DNA of 44,770 nt from JBOHSA01 sp050732995 (GTDB taxonomy: Bacteria; Gemmatimonadota; Gemmatimonadetes; Gemmatimonadales; GWC2-71-9): the NCBI GenBank assembly GCA_050732995.1, contig JBOHSA010000167.1, positions 1 to 44,770 of the forward strand. The letters are read 5' to 3'. This document shows, in pieces, positions 8,543 through 16,601 of this stretch. Under the pieces are notes generated by a model. It searched no databases and was not told where the DNA came from. It saw only the letters and a list, made by a program, of their open reading frames with translations. Position numbers and translations under genes: made by a program. The first letter of the stretch is position 1; each line of letters opens with the position of its first letter.

Positions 8543-10681
8543 ATGCGCGCGCGGAAGTCCACGCCCCCCACTCCTCAATCCCCGTTCCCCGCTGCCGACC
8601 CCGCGCGGCGGGACTTGGAGCGTCGCGTGCGCGACCTCACCGCCGTCAACACCGCCCTGACCGTGGAGCTCACCCATCGGGACGCGCGGGAGGCGGCGGT
8701 GCGCGTCGAGTTGGAGCGCCGCGTGGCCGAGCGGAGCGCGCTGCTCCAGGCCGAGAAGCGCGTGCTGGAGCTGGTCTCCAGAGGCGCCGAGCTGTCCGCG
8801 GTCCTCGACCAGCTGTGCCGGACCGTCGAGGATCTCACCGACGGCATGCTCTGCTCCATTCAGCTGCTGGACCGTGACGGCATCCGCCTGCGGCATGGCG
8901 CGGCACCCGGGCTGCCGGCGGGCTACAACCGCGCCGTCGACGGCCTGGCCATCGGCCCGCGCGCCGGCTCCTGCGGGACCTCGGCCTACCGCGGCGAGCG
9001 CGTGATCGTGTCCGATCTCGCGACCGATCCGCTGTGGGCCGACTACCGGGAGCTGGCGCTGCCCCACGGGCTGCGGGCCTGTTGGTCCACCCCGATCCTC
9101 GACGCGGTCGGCGCGGTGCTGGGGACCTTCGCGTTGTACTACCGCGAGCCCCGGCGCCCCACCGACGCGGAACGGCGCCTCATCGATCGGTTCGTCCATA
9201 TCGCCGGGATCGCCGTCGCCCGCGCGCGTGCGCAGGAAGCGCTCACGGAGCGCGAGCGCCGCTTCCGGGCCATCTTCGACGCGGAGCCCGAATGCGTGAC
9301 GATCGTCACGCCGGACAACGAGCTGGTGGCGATGAATCCGGCGGGGCTCGCAATGATCGAAGCCGACCGCGCCGACGACGTGCTCGGCCTGTCGGTGCTC
9401 CGCCTCGTGGCCCCCGAGTACCGCGAGGCATTCGCTGCCCTCACCCGGCGGGCGGCCCGGGGCGAGAAGCCCGGCGTGCTGGAGTTCGAGATCGTCGGGC
9501 TGAAGGGGACGCGGCGCTGGTTGGAAACACACGCAGTGCCGCTCCAGCGGGGCACGGGTGAAGCGGTCGAAGTGCTGAGCATCACCCGCGATATCACTGA
9601 CCGCAAGCGCGCCGAGTGGGCCCTGCGGGAGAACGAGGAGCGTTATCAGCTGCTGTCCCGCGCGACCGACGACATAATCTGGGACTGGAACCTGGTCACC
9701 GGCGAGGCGGCGTGGAGCGAGGCGCTGGAGCGAGTCTACGGCCATGCGAGGCCGGTGTCGGCACCGGTGGACTGGTGGGTCGACCACATCCACCCCGACG
9801 ACCGCGAGGCGGCACTCGCGGCGCTCCGCGCGGTCCTGGACCGCGGCGGCGAGGTGTACACCTGCGAGTACCGCTTCCGCCGGGCCGACGGGTCGTACGC
9901 GACGGTGTTCGATCGCGGCTACGTGGCGCGTGACGCGCACGGCGCGCCGGTCCGCATGATCGGCTCGATGATGGACATCACCGAGCGCAAGGGGGCGGAG
10001 CAGGCGGCGCGCCGGAGCCGGGAGCAGCTCCAGGCCCTGTCGCATCGCCTGCTCGAGGCGCGGGAGGCCGAGCGCCGCCACATCGCACAGGGCCTGCACG
10101 ACGAACTGGGCCAGACCCTCACGGCCATCAAGCTCAACCTCCAGGCGCTACGGCAGACGAGCCCGGCCCGCGCCGCCGACCCCGTCGCCGAGAGCCTCGC
10201 CCTCATCGACCAGGGCATCCTGCAGGTGCGCACCCTGTCCCTGGACCTGCGGCCCTCGATGCTCGACGACTTGGGACTCGTCGCCACCCTCCGCTGGTAC
10301 CTCGACCGCCACGGCCAGCGGGCCGGGTACGCCGTTGCGCTCGACGCATGCCCGATCGAGCCGCGGCTGCCGCCGACGGTCGAGACCGCGTGCTTCCGGG
10401 TGACCCAGGAGGCCCTCACCAACGTCGCGCGCCATGCCCGCGCCCGGCGGGTCACCGTGACCGTGCGTGCCCGGGATGCCGAGCTGGAGCTGGCGGTGCG
10501 CGACGACGGCGTCGGGTTCGACGTCCGCGCCGCGCGCGAGCGGGCCGCCGCCGGCGCGAGTCTCGGCCTCCTGGGAATGGAGGAGCTCGCGTCCCTCGCC
10601 GGCGGCCGGCTCACCATCGACTCGACCCCGGGCCAGGGGACCGCGATTCTCGCCCGCTTCCCCCTCCGGGAGGAGGGGTGA
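8543..10681 (+). CDS. Sensor histidine kinase of the NarX/DegS type (GAF-PAS-PAS-HisKA_3)
   Basis: 712 residues, soluble. A coiled-coil N-terminus (~20-80) is followed by GAF (~80-225), PAS (~238-350), a PAC-containing PAS with WWVDHIHPDDR (~360-480), a HisKA_3 domain with His519 in GLHDELGQTLT, and a HATPase (ALTNVARHARA; VRDDGVGFD; LGLLGMEE). This kinase class phosphorylates NarL/FixJ regulators, and exactly such a regulator follows with a GTGA stop/start overlap. The start at 8543 has GGAGG 7 bases upstream. The two are a confident cognate pair; the signal is unknown. Confidence 0.95.
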   Translation: MRARKSTPPTPQSPFPAADPARRDLERRVRDLTAVNTALTVELTHRDAREAAVRVELERRVAERSALLQAEKRVLELVSRGAELSAVLDQLCRTVEDLTDGMLCSIQLLDRDGIRLRHGAAPGLPAGYNRAVDGLAIGPRAGSCGTSAYRGERVIVSDLATDPLWADYRELALPHGLRACWSTPILDAVGAVLGTFALYYREPRRPTDAERRLIDRFVHIAGIAVARARAQEALTERERRFRAIFDAEPECVTIVTPDNELVAMNPAGLAMIEADRADDVLGLSVLRLVAPEYREAFAALTRRAARGEKPGVLEFEIVGLKGTRRWLETHAVPLQRGTGEAVEVLSITRDITDRKRAEWALRENEERYQLLSRATDDIIWDWNLVTGEAAWSEALERVYGHARPVSAPVDWWVDHIHPDDREAALAALRAVLDRGGEVYTCEYRFRRADGSYATVFDRGYVARDAHGAPVRMIGSMMDITERKGAEQAARRSREQLQALSHRLLEAREAERRHIAQGLHDELGQTLTAIKLNLQALRQTSPARAADPVAESLALIDQGILQVRTLSLDLRPSMLDDLGLVATLRWYLDRHGQRAGYAVALDACPIEPRLPPTVETACFRVTQEALTNVARHARARRVTVTVRARDAELELAVRDDGVGFDVRAARERAAAGASLGLLGMEELASLAGGRLTIDSTPGQGTAILARFPLREEG

Positions 10682-11328
10682 GCCCGATCCGCGTGCTCCT
10701 GGCCGAAGATCACACGCTCGTGCGGGTCGGGATCAGCACCGCCCTGCAGCGCCTCCCCGGCGTGGAGATCGTGGGCCAGGCGAGCGACGGCCGGGAGGCC
10801 GTCGCGCTCGCCGCGCGGCTCGCCCCCGACGTGGTGCTCATGGACATCGCCATGGCCGGGCTGAACGGCCTGGACGCGACCGCGCGTATCGCCAAGGAGC
10901 TACCCCGCGTCCGCGTGCTCATCCTCTCGATGCATACGAACGAGGAGTACGTGGCCCGGGCCTTCCGGGTCGGGGCGGCGGGTTACCTCCTCAAGGGCGC
11001 CGATTTCCCGGAGCTCGAGCTCGCCATCCGCGCCGTCGCCCGCGGCGAAACGTATCTCTCCCCGGCCGTGTCCCGGCCGGTCGTCGAGCACTATCGCCGC
11101 CGGTCTCGGGGAGGAGACCAGACCGACCCGCTTACCACCCGGCAGCGTGAAATCCTGCAGCTGCTCGCCGAAGGCCGGGGCACCAAAGACGTTGCTCGCG
11201 AGCTCGGCCTGAGCGTCAAGACGATCGAGGCGCACCGTGCCCAGATCATGCGCCGCCTCGGGATCTACGACTTCGCGGGCCTGGTGCGTTATGCCATCCG
11301 CGCGGGCGTGACCACCTCCGAAGCCTGA
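10678..11328 (+). CDS. NarL/FixJ-family response regulator
   Basis: 216 residues from a GTG at 10678, chosen because it overlaps the kinase stop and is preceded immediately by a strong purine-rich ribosome-binding site (GGGAGGAGG). The receiver has AEDH, acceptor Asp56 (LMDIAMAGLNG) and a Lys near 106 (LLKGAD). The C-terminal LuxR-type helix-turn-helix is complete (LTTRQREILQLLAEG...KTIEAHRAQIMRRL). It is the only DNA-binding output seen in the eleven signalling genes of the window. A TAGGG/CCCTA inverted repeat lies 31 bases after its stop and could be one of its own sites. Confidence 0.95.
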   Translation: MSPIRVLLAEDHTLVRVGISTALQRLPGVEIVGQASDGREAVALAARLAPDVVLMDIAMAGLNGLDATARIAKELPRVRVLILSMHTNEEYVARAFRVGAAGYLLKGADFPELELAIRAVARGETYLSPAVSRPVVEHYRRRSRGGDQTDPLTTRQREILQLLAEGRGTKDVARELGLSVKTIEAHRAQIMRRLGIYDFAGLVRYAIRAGVTTSEA

Positions 11329-11358
11329 GACGCTCTTAGGGCGTTCCCCGCGTCGGCG

Positions 11359-11373
11359 TAGGGAATCCCCCTA
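11359..11373. promoter_or_regulatory. Possible operator (TAGGG-5-CCCTA)
   Basis: A perfect 5-base inverted repeat with a 5-base centre, in the 80-base gap between the NarL-type regulator and the next response regulator. Its size and symmetry fit a NarL/FixJ dimer site, but there is only one copy to judge from. Confidence 0.3.
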
Positions 11374-11396
11374 TGGCCGCCTCCCGCGGCCCGCCC

Positions 11397-11404
11397 TATT
11401 CTGG
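11397..11404 (+). promoter_or_regulatory. TAnnnT box before the response regulator at 11409
   Basis: TATTCTGG ends 4 bases before the ATG at 11409. Its position matches the boxes before holB, uvrA and the YbhN-type gene, though the TTT core is imperfect. It would start a second transcription unit within the signalling block. Confidence 0.3.
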
Positions 11405-11408
11405 GGCC

Positions 11409-11807
11409 ATGACTCTGTCGGCCCTGCTGGTGGACGACAGCCCGGACTTCCTACGGTCGGCCGTCCGCACCGTGGAGCGCCACCCCGACGTGGCCGTGGT
11501 CGGGACGGCGTGCTCGGGCTGCGAGGGGCTGGCCCAGGCCGAGCGCCTCCATCCCCAGGTGGTGTTTCTGGACGTGGCGATGCCCGACTTGAACGGGCTC
11601 GACGCCACCCGGTCGCTCAAGCGCTGGCCGGCCCCCCCTTACGTCGTGATCCTCACCCTGTACGACATCCCCGAATACCGCGACGCCGCCGCCCTGGCCG
11701 GGGCCGACGCCTTCGTTCCCAAGTGGGAGTTGGATGCCCAGCTGCCCGGGCTACTGGAGCGGGTCCGCCGGCGCTACGGCGACCCCCACCCCGTGAGGCA
11801 CCGCTGA
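11409..11807 (+). CDS. Receiver-only response regulator
   Basis: 132 residues consisting of a single receiver: VDDS near residue 9, acceptor Asp55 in FLDVAMPDLNGLDA, Thr in ILTLYD and Lys in VPKWEL. The sequence resembles NarL-type receivers but no helix-turn-helix follows, so it is either a phosphate shuttle or acts by protein contact. An in-frame ATG at 11373 is possible, but the one at 11409 directly follows a promoter-like box. Its TGA shares a base with the ATG of the hybrid kinase at 11807, suggesting coupled translation. Confidence 0.88.
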   Translation: MTLSALLVDDSPDFLRSAVRTVERHPDVAVVGTACSGCEGLAQAERLHPQVVFLDVAMPDLNGLDATRSLKRWPAPPYVVILTLYDIPEYRDAAALAGADAFVPKWELDAQLPGLLERVRRRYGDPHPVRHR

Positions 11808-13762
11808 TGCCGGCGACCGAGCGCTTGCGGATCCTGATCGCCGAGGATGCGGTGACGGACCTGGAGCTGATCCAGCGGGAGCTCGCCCAGACCGGCCTCG
11901 CGCACGTCCTGCACCACGTCGACGGGGCCGACGCCTTCGGGCGCGCGCTGACGGACTTCGTGCCCGACTTGATCCTGACGGACCACTCCATGCCGCAGTT
12001 CACCGCGCGGGACGCCCTGCGCCTCGCGCGGGAACGCCGCCCCGACGCGCCGGTGATCGTCGTCACCGGCTCGCTCGACGAGGAGACGGCCGCGGACTAC
12101 ATCAAGGCGGGCGCGGCCGATTACGTCGTCAAGACCCATCTCAAGCGACTCGGTCCCGCCGTGCTGCGCGCGCTCGCGCTGAGACAAGCGCAACAGGAGA
12201 AGGCGCGAGCGGAGGAAGCGCTGCGCCGGAGCGAGGAGCAGCTCGCCCGCGCGCAGGCCATCGCGCACCTCGGGAGCTGGGAGCTTGAGCTCGCGAACCT
12301 CGACCACCTGGATCAGAACGCGCTGGTGTGGTCCGCCGAGGTCTTCCGGATTTTCGGGTACGCGCCGGGACAGTTCACGCCCACCAACGAGCGGTTCTTC
12401 CGCTCGGTCCATCCCGACGACGTCCCGCTGGTCCGGGACGCCGTGGCACGGACGCTCCGGACGGGCGAGCCGTACTTGTTGGAGCACCGGATCGTCCTGC
12501 CCGACGGCACGCAGCGCACGGTGCGGGAGCAGGGGCTGCTGGACCGCGACGAGTCCGGCAGGCCGCGCCGCCTGTTGGCCACGGTGCTGGACGTCACCGA
12601 GCAGCGGGGGATCGAGCACCAGCTCCGCCAGGCGCAGAAAATGGAGGCCGTCGGCCGCCTGGCCGGCGGCCTCGCGCACGATTTCAACAACATTCTCACC
12701 GCCATCACCGGCTATGCCGGGCTGCTACTCGAAGACCTGGCCGCCGCCGACGCCCGGCGCGGCGACGTAGACGAGATCCGCCGGGCGGCCGAGCGCGCCG
12801 CCGCGCTCACCCGCCAGCTGCTCGCCTTCAGCCGTCAGCAAGTGCTCGCCCCCCGGGTGCTCGATCTCAACGACCTGGTCACCAATCTGGACAACATGCT
12901 GCGGCGGCTGATCGGCGAGGACGTCGAGCTCGTCACGGTGCCGGCGCCGGACCTGGGGGCGATCAGGGCCGACCCGGGCCAGCTCGAGCAAGTGCTCGTC
13001 AACCTGGTGGTGAACGCCCGGGACGCGATGCCGGAGGGCGGCCGGCTCACGATCGAAACGGCCAATGTCACCCTGGACGAGGATTACACGCGCCTCCACG
13101 CGCCGGCGCTTCCCGGCCAGTACGTCCTGCTCGCGGTGAGCGACACCGGCACGGGCATGGACCCCGAAACCCGCAACCACATCTTCGAGCCGTTCTACAC
13201 CACCAAGGAGAAGGGCAAGGGGACGGGGCTGGGCCTCGCGACCGTGTACGGCATCGTGAAGCAGAGCGGCGGCTTCGTCTGGGTGTACAGCGAGCCGGGC
13301 CAGGGCGCCACTTTCAAGATCTATCTGCCGCGCGTGGACGAGCGGGCCCAGCCGCTCGAAACTCCTGCGGCCTCGACGACATCCCTGCGCGGGACGGAAA
13401 CGGTGCTGCTTGTGGAAGACGAAGTCACGGTGCGAACCGTGGCCCGGCAGATGCTCGAGCGCCAGGGCTACACCGTCCTCGAGGCGACGGGCGCGGAGGC
13501 GGCCACGGCCATCGCCGAGACACATGACGGCCCGATTCATCTCCTCTTGACCGACGTGGTGATGCCGGGATCGAGCGGTCGCGCGCTGGCCGACCGGCTC
13601 ACGCCCCTGCGCCCGGAGCTGCGCGTCCTGTTCATGTCGGGCTATACCGATGAAGCCGTCGTGCGCCACGGCATGCTGGAGCGCGGCGTCGCCTATCTCC
13701 AGAAGCCGTTCGCGCCCGAAGGGCTGGCCCGCCGGGTCCGGGAGGTGATCGACCGAGCCTAG
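11807..13762 (+). CDS. Hybrid histidine kinase with receivers at both ends (REC-PAS-HisKA-HATPase-REC)
   Basis: 651 residues. The N-terminal receiver (~1-125, acceptor Asp59 in LTDHSMP) is followed by a coiled coil (~130-150), a PAS_3 domain (IFGYAPGQFT...SVHPDDVPLV, ~160-265), the H-box LAHDFNNILTAITG with His291, the HATPase (VNARDAMPEGG; DTGTGMDPET; GTGLGLATVYG) and a C-terminal receiver (VLLVEDEVTV; LLLTDVVMPGSS; LQKPF). There is no membrane segment. Having receivers at both ends lets it be driven by another kinase, such as one phosphorylating the receiver-only protein just upstream, and pass phosphate on. Its core is closely similar to the kinases at 5012 and 21740. Confidence 0.95.
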   Translation: MPATERLRILIAEDAVTDLELIQRELAQTGLAHVLHHVDGADAFGRALTDFVPDLILTDHSMPQFTARDALRLARERRPDAPVIVVTGSLDEETAADYIKAGAADYVVKTHLKRLGPAVLRALALRQAQQEKARAEEALRRSEEQLARAQAIAHLGSWELELANLDHLDQNALVWSAEVFRIFGYAPGQFTPTNERFFRSVHPDDVPLVRDAVARTLRTGEPYLLEHRIVLPDGTQRTVREQGLLDRDESGRPRRLLATVLDVTEQRGIEHQLRQAQKMEAVGRLAGGLAHDFNNILTAITGYAGLLLEDLAAADARRGDVDEIRRAAERAAALTRQLLAFSRQQVLAPRVLDLNDLVTNLDNMLRRLIGEDVELVTVPAPDLGAIRADPGQLEQVLVNLVVNARDAMPEGGRLTIETANVTLDEDYTRLHAPALPGQYVLLAVSDTGTGMDPETRNHIFEPFYTTKEKGKGTGLGLATVYGIVKQSGGFVWVYSEPGQGATFKIYLPRVDERAQPLETPAASTTSLRGTETVLLVEDEVTVRTVARQMLERQGYTVLEATGAEAATAIAETHDGPIHLLLTDVVMPGSSGRALADRLTPLRPELRVLFMSGYTDEAVVRHGMLERGVAYLQKPFAPEGLARRVREVIDRA

Positions 13763-13801
13763 CCGTCTTGTTATCCTTGACACACCTATCGGAGGGCATG
13801 G

Positions 13802-15928
13802 ATGCTGGGCAGGCCGTCCATCAAACGTAGGCTGCCACTGTTGGTGAGCGCCCTGCTCGCCGCCGTGGTCCTCGTCCTCACGCTGGCGGCCTACCAGGAA
13901 GTGCTGCGGGCGGCGAAGCTGATCGCCACGGATCGCCTGCACCGGGCCAGCACCGAGCTGGCCGAGCTGTTCCGCCGCAGCATGGCGACGCGGATCACGG
14001 AAACGACGAGCCTGGCGGCGGATGCCGGCGTCCGCACGTTCCTGGCCACCGGCGGCCGCGGCGCCCGCGCCCAAGCCCTCCAAGCCATGCGCAAGGTCGC
14101 CCCCGAAACCGCCACCAACACCGCGGTCGAGCTGCTGGACGACGCCGGCCGGTCGCTGCTGCGCATCGGCGATCCGACCCTCCCGCCGGGCGCGGGTGAC
14201 CCGCCCGCACGCGCCGACTCGGCCGTCATCGGGCCGCTGCGCGTCGCCGCCGACACGCTGGTCTACTACGACGCTCGGGCCACCATCGCGGTGGCCGGCC
14301 GGCGCCTGGGCCAGGCCGTACAGGTGCGCCGCCTCACGACCTCCGCACAGGCCCGGCAAGCGATCTCCGGCCTGATGGGGGGGGATGCAACCGTGCTGCT
14401 GGGGAACGCCGGGGGAGAGTTGTGGACCGATCTCGGCACCGTCATTCGACCGCCGCCGCCCGAGGCGCGGCGGGGGGGAGCGGTGACCGACTATCGTCGG
14501 GATGCCCTGGCCCGCCTTGGCGCCGCCACGCCCATTGCCGGCACGCCGTGGCTCGTGATCGTCGAGCTCGAGAGCGATCGAGTGCTGGCGCCGGCACGGA
14601 CGTATCTGCGCCGCATGGCCGTGGTCGCGTTGATCGTCGTCGTGCTCGGGGCCGCCGGGGCCTGGGCCGTCAGCCGCGGCATCACGACGCCGCTCCGCCG
14701 GCTCACCGAGGCGGCCGAGGCAGTCGCGGCGGGCGGTCCGGCACCGCAGGTGGCGGTCGGCCGCCCCGACGAGCTGGGCCGGCTCGCGGAGGCGTTCAAC
14801 GTCATGGCCGAGCGCGTGGCGCGCGCCCGCCGGGGCTTGGAGGCGGAGGTGAGCGAGCGCGAGGCCCGTCTCAGCATCATCACGGAGACCGCGCACGACG
14901 CGATCGTGTCGGCGGACGACCAGGGCCACATCTTCTACTGGAACCCCGGCGCCGCCCGCCTCTTCGGCTACACCGCCGACGAGGTGCTCGGCCGGTCGCT
15001 CACGCTGCTCATGCCAGAGCGGTTCCACGCTGCCCACCTCGCGGGCTTCCGCCGCTACCTGACCACAGGCACGGCCCACGTGGTGGGGCGCACTGTGGAG
15101 CTGGAAGGCCGGCACAAGGATGGGAGCGAATTCCCCCTGGAGCTATCGCTGGCGGCGGCCCGCACCGAGACGGGCGTCTCCTTCACCGGCATCATCCGCG
15201 ATATCACGGAGCGTAAGCACATGGAGATGGCGCTCCGCGAGACCAACGCCGAGCTCGAGGCCTTTACGTATTCGGTGTCGCACGACCTGCGCGCCCCCTT
15301 GCGCGCGATCGACGGCTTCACCCGCATCCTGCTCGAGGACCACGGCGCCAACCTCGATACCGAGGGGCGGCGGGTCGCGGACGTGATCCGGGCGAACACC
15401 CATCGCATGGGCGCCCTGATCGACGATCTGCTCACCTTCTCGCGGCTCGGCCGCACCGAGCTCGTGGCCGCCGATGTGGACATGCAGCGCCTCGCCGGCG
15501 CGGTAGTCGAGGAGCTGCAGGGCGCGGCCGGGGAGCGCTCCCTGGAGATCAGCCTGGGAACGCTGCCGCCGGCGCGCGGCGACCGCCCCCTGCTCCGCCA
15601 GGTCCTCCTGAACCTGATCCAGAACGCCGTCAAATTCACGCGCACCCGGACCCCGAGCCGGATCGAGCTCGGCGCGCGCGCCGACGGCAACGAGACCGTG
15701 TACTTCGTCCGTGACAACGGGGTGGGTTTCGACATCCGCTACGCCGGCAAGCTGTTCGGCGTGTTCCAGCGCCTCCACCGGGCCGAAGAGTTCGAGGGCA
15801 CCGGCGTCGGGCTCGCCATCGTCCAGCGGATCGTCCACCGGCACGGGGGGCGCGTGTGGGCGGAGGGCGCCGTGGACGCCGGCGCTACCTTCTACTTCAG
15901 CCTCCCACGGGAGCCCAGCGCCACATGA
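13802..15928 (+). CDS. Membrane sensor histidine kinase (TM-sensor-TM-HAMP-PAS-HisKA-HATPase)
   Basis: 708 residues. One membrane helix near 11-35 (RLPLLVSALLAAVVLVLTLAA), a periplasmic sensor (~36-262), a second helix (~263-288), HAMP (~289-345), PAS with WNPGAARLFGYTADEVLG (~355-470), a phytochrome-type H-box (EAFTYSVSHDLRAPL, His494) and a HATPase (NLIQNAVKF; VRDNGVGFD; GTGVGLAIVQRIV). It is the only intact membrane-bound kinase in the block. The start has GGAGGG 5 bases upstream; TATCCTTG lies ~24 bases before it. Its TGA overlaps the next ATG (ATGA), pairing it with the Rcp1-like regulator. The first helix resembles the kinase fragment at 21522. Confidence 0.94.
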   Translation: MLGRPSIKRRLPLLVSALLAAVVLVLTLAAYQEVLRAAKLIATDRLHRASTELAELFRRSMATRITETTSLAADAGVRTFLATGGRGARAQALQAMRKVAPETATNTAVELLDDAGRSLLRIGDPTLPPGAGDPPARADSAVIGPLRVAADTLVYYDARATIAVAGRRLGQAVQVRRLTTSAQARQAISGLMGGDATVLLGNAGGELWTDLGTVIRPPPPEARRGGAVTDYRRDALARLGAATPIAGTPWLVIVELESDRVLAPARTYLRRMAVVALIVVVLGAAGAWAVSRGITTPLRRLTEAAEAVAAGGPAPQVAVGRPDELGRLAEAFNVMAERVARARRGLEAEVSEREARLSIITETAHDAIVSADDQGHIFYWNPGAARLFGYTADEVLGRSLTLLMPERFHAAHLAGFRRYLTTGTAHVVGRTVELEGRHKDGSEFPLELSLAAARTETGVSFTGIIRDITERKHMEMALRETNAELEAFTYSVSHDLRAPLRAIDGFTRILLEDHGANLDTEGRRVADVIRANTHRMGALIDDLLTFSRLGRTELVAADVDMQRLAGAVVEELQGAAGERSLEISLGTLPPARGDRPLLRQVLLNLIQNAVKFTRTRTPSRIELGARADGNETVYFVRDNGVGFDIRYAGKLFGVFQRLHRAEEFEGTGVGLAIVQRIVHRHGGRVWAEGAVDAGATFYFSLPREPSAT

Positions 15929-16431
15929 GCCCGCCCACGGACGCCGAGATCCTTCTGGTAGAGGACAACCCCAATGACGCCGAGCTCACGCTGCGCGCCC
16001 TGGCCCGCAACCGGGTCACCAATCAAGTGTTCGTCGTCCGCGACGGGGCCGAGGCGCTGGACTTCCTGTTCGCGCGCGGCCAGTACGCGCAGCGGGACAT
16101 CGAGCACCAACCGAAGGTCGTGCTGCTCGACCTGAAGCTCCCCAAGGTCGACGGCCTGGAAGTGCTCCGCCAGATCAAGAGCGATCAGCGGACTCAGACC
16201 ATTCCCATCGTCGTGCTGACCTCCTCCCGGGAAGAACCGGACATCGCCCGGAGCTACCGGCTGGGCGTCAACAGCTACATCGTCAAACCGGTGGACTTCG
16301 AAGCGTTCGTGCGCGCAGTGTCGGAAGCGGGGCTGTACTGGGTCATCCTCAACCAGCCACCGAAGCGCGAGCCGCAGGGAGGGTCGCGCCCGAGTGGGGG
16401 GGTGGGGTCCAAAGATTCGCCGAAAACGTAG
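15925..16431 (+). CDS. Rcp1/CheY-like receiver-only response regulator
   Basis: 168 residues, single receiver of the type found beside phytochrome-like kinases: LLVEDNPNDAEL near residue 11, acceptor Asp69 (VVLLDLKLPKVDG), IPIVVLTSS and VKPVDFEAF. The C-terminal ~25 residues are Pro/Gly/Ser-rich and probably unstructured. The start overlaps the upstream kinase stop, which has the matching phytochrome-type H-box, so these are very likely partners. There is no output domain. It is the last gene of the main signalling block. Confidence 0.93.
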   Translation: MSPPTDAEILLVEDNPNDAELTLRALARNRVTNQVFVVRDGAEALDFLFARGQYAQRDIEHQPKVVLLDLKLPKVDGLEVLRQIKSDQRTQTIPIVVLTSSREEPDIARSYRLGVNSYIVKPVDFEAFVRAVSEAGLYWVILNQPPKREPQGGSRPSGGVGSKDSPKT

Positions 16432-16601
16432 CAATTGTGGGCATTATCTTGCGAGTGCGCACTCACTTCAGGACGTAAGTGAATATGCCGCAGGCGATTA
16501 AACGCCCGCAAGTCCCCGGGCGCCTTGGGCAACTCCAAGACTGACAACGACCTAGTAACGCCATTCCGGGCTCCGGACCCCAGAGCACGTATCTTTGGCG
16601 C
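16432..16601. other. Intergenic region with inverted repeats before holB
   Basis: 170 bases between the signalling block and holB. It holds a perfect 12-base palindrome GAGTGCGCACTC (16453-16464), then CACTT...AAGTG nearby (16464-16481), and a GCCCG/CGGGC hairpin (16504-16521) that may help end the upstream transcript. No T-run follows. A 19-codon ORF at 16485-16544 has no support. Confidence 0.4.
16590..16597 (+). promoter_or_regulatory. TAnnTTTG box before holB
   Basis: TATCTTTG ends 4 bases before the holB ATG at 16602. It is a perfect match to TAnnTTTG, the -7 element known from Bacteroidota promoters. No ribosome-binding site lies between, so the holB transcript is probably leaderless. 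Confidence 0.5.

Noticed and set aside
12725..15115. Long minus-strand ORF across the second and third kinases
   Set aside because: Antisense to two clear kinase genes, spans their boundary and has no recognisable motif.
16485..16544. 19-codon ORF upstream of holB
   Set aside because: No ribosome-binding site and no known leader-peptide pattern; it lies over a hairpin.
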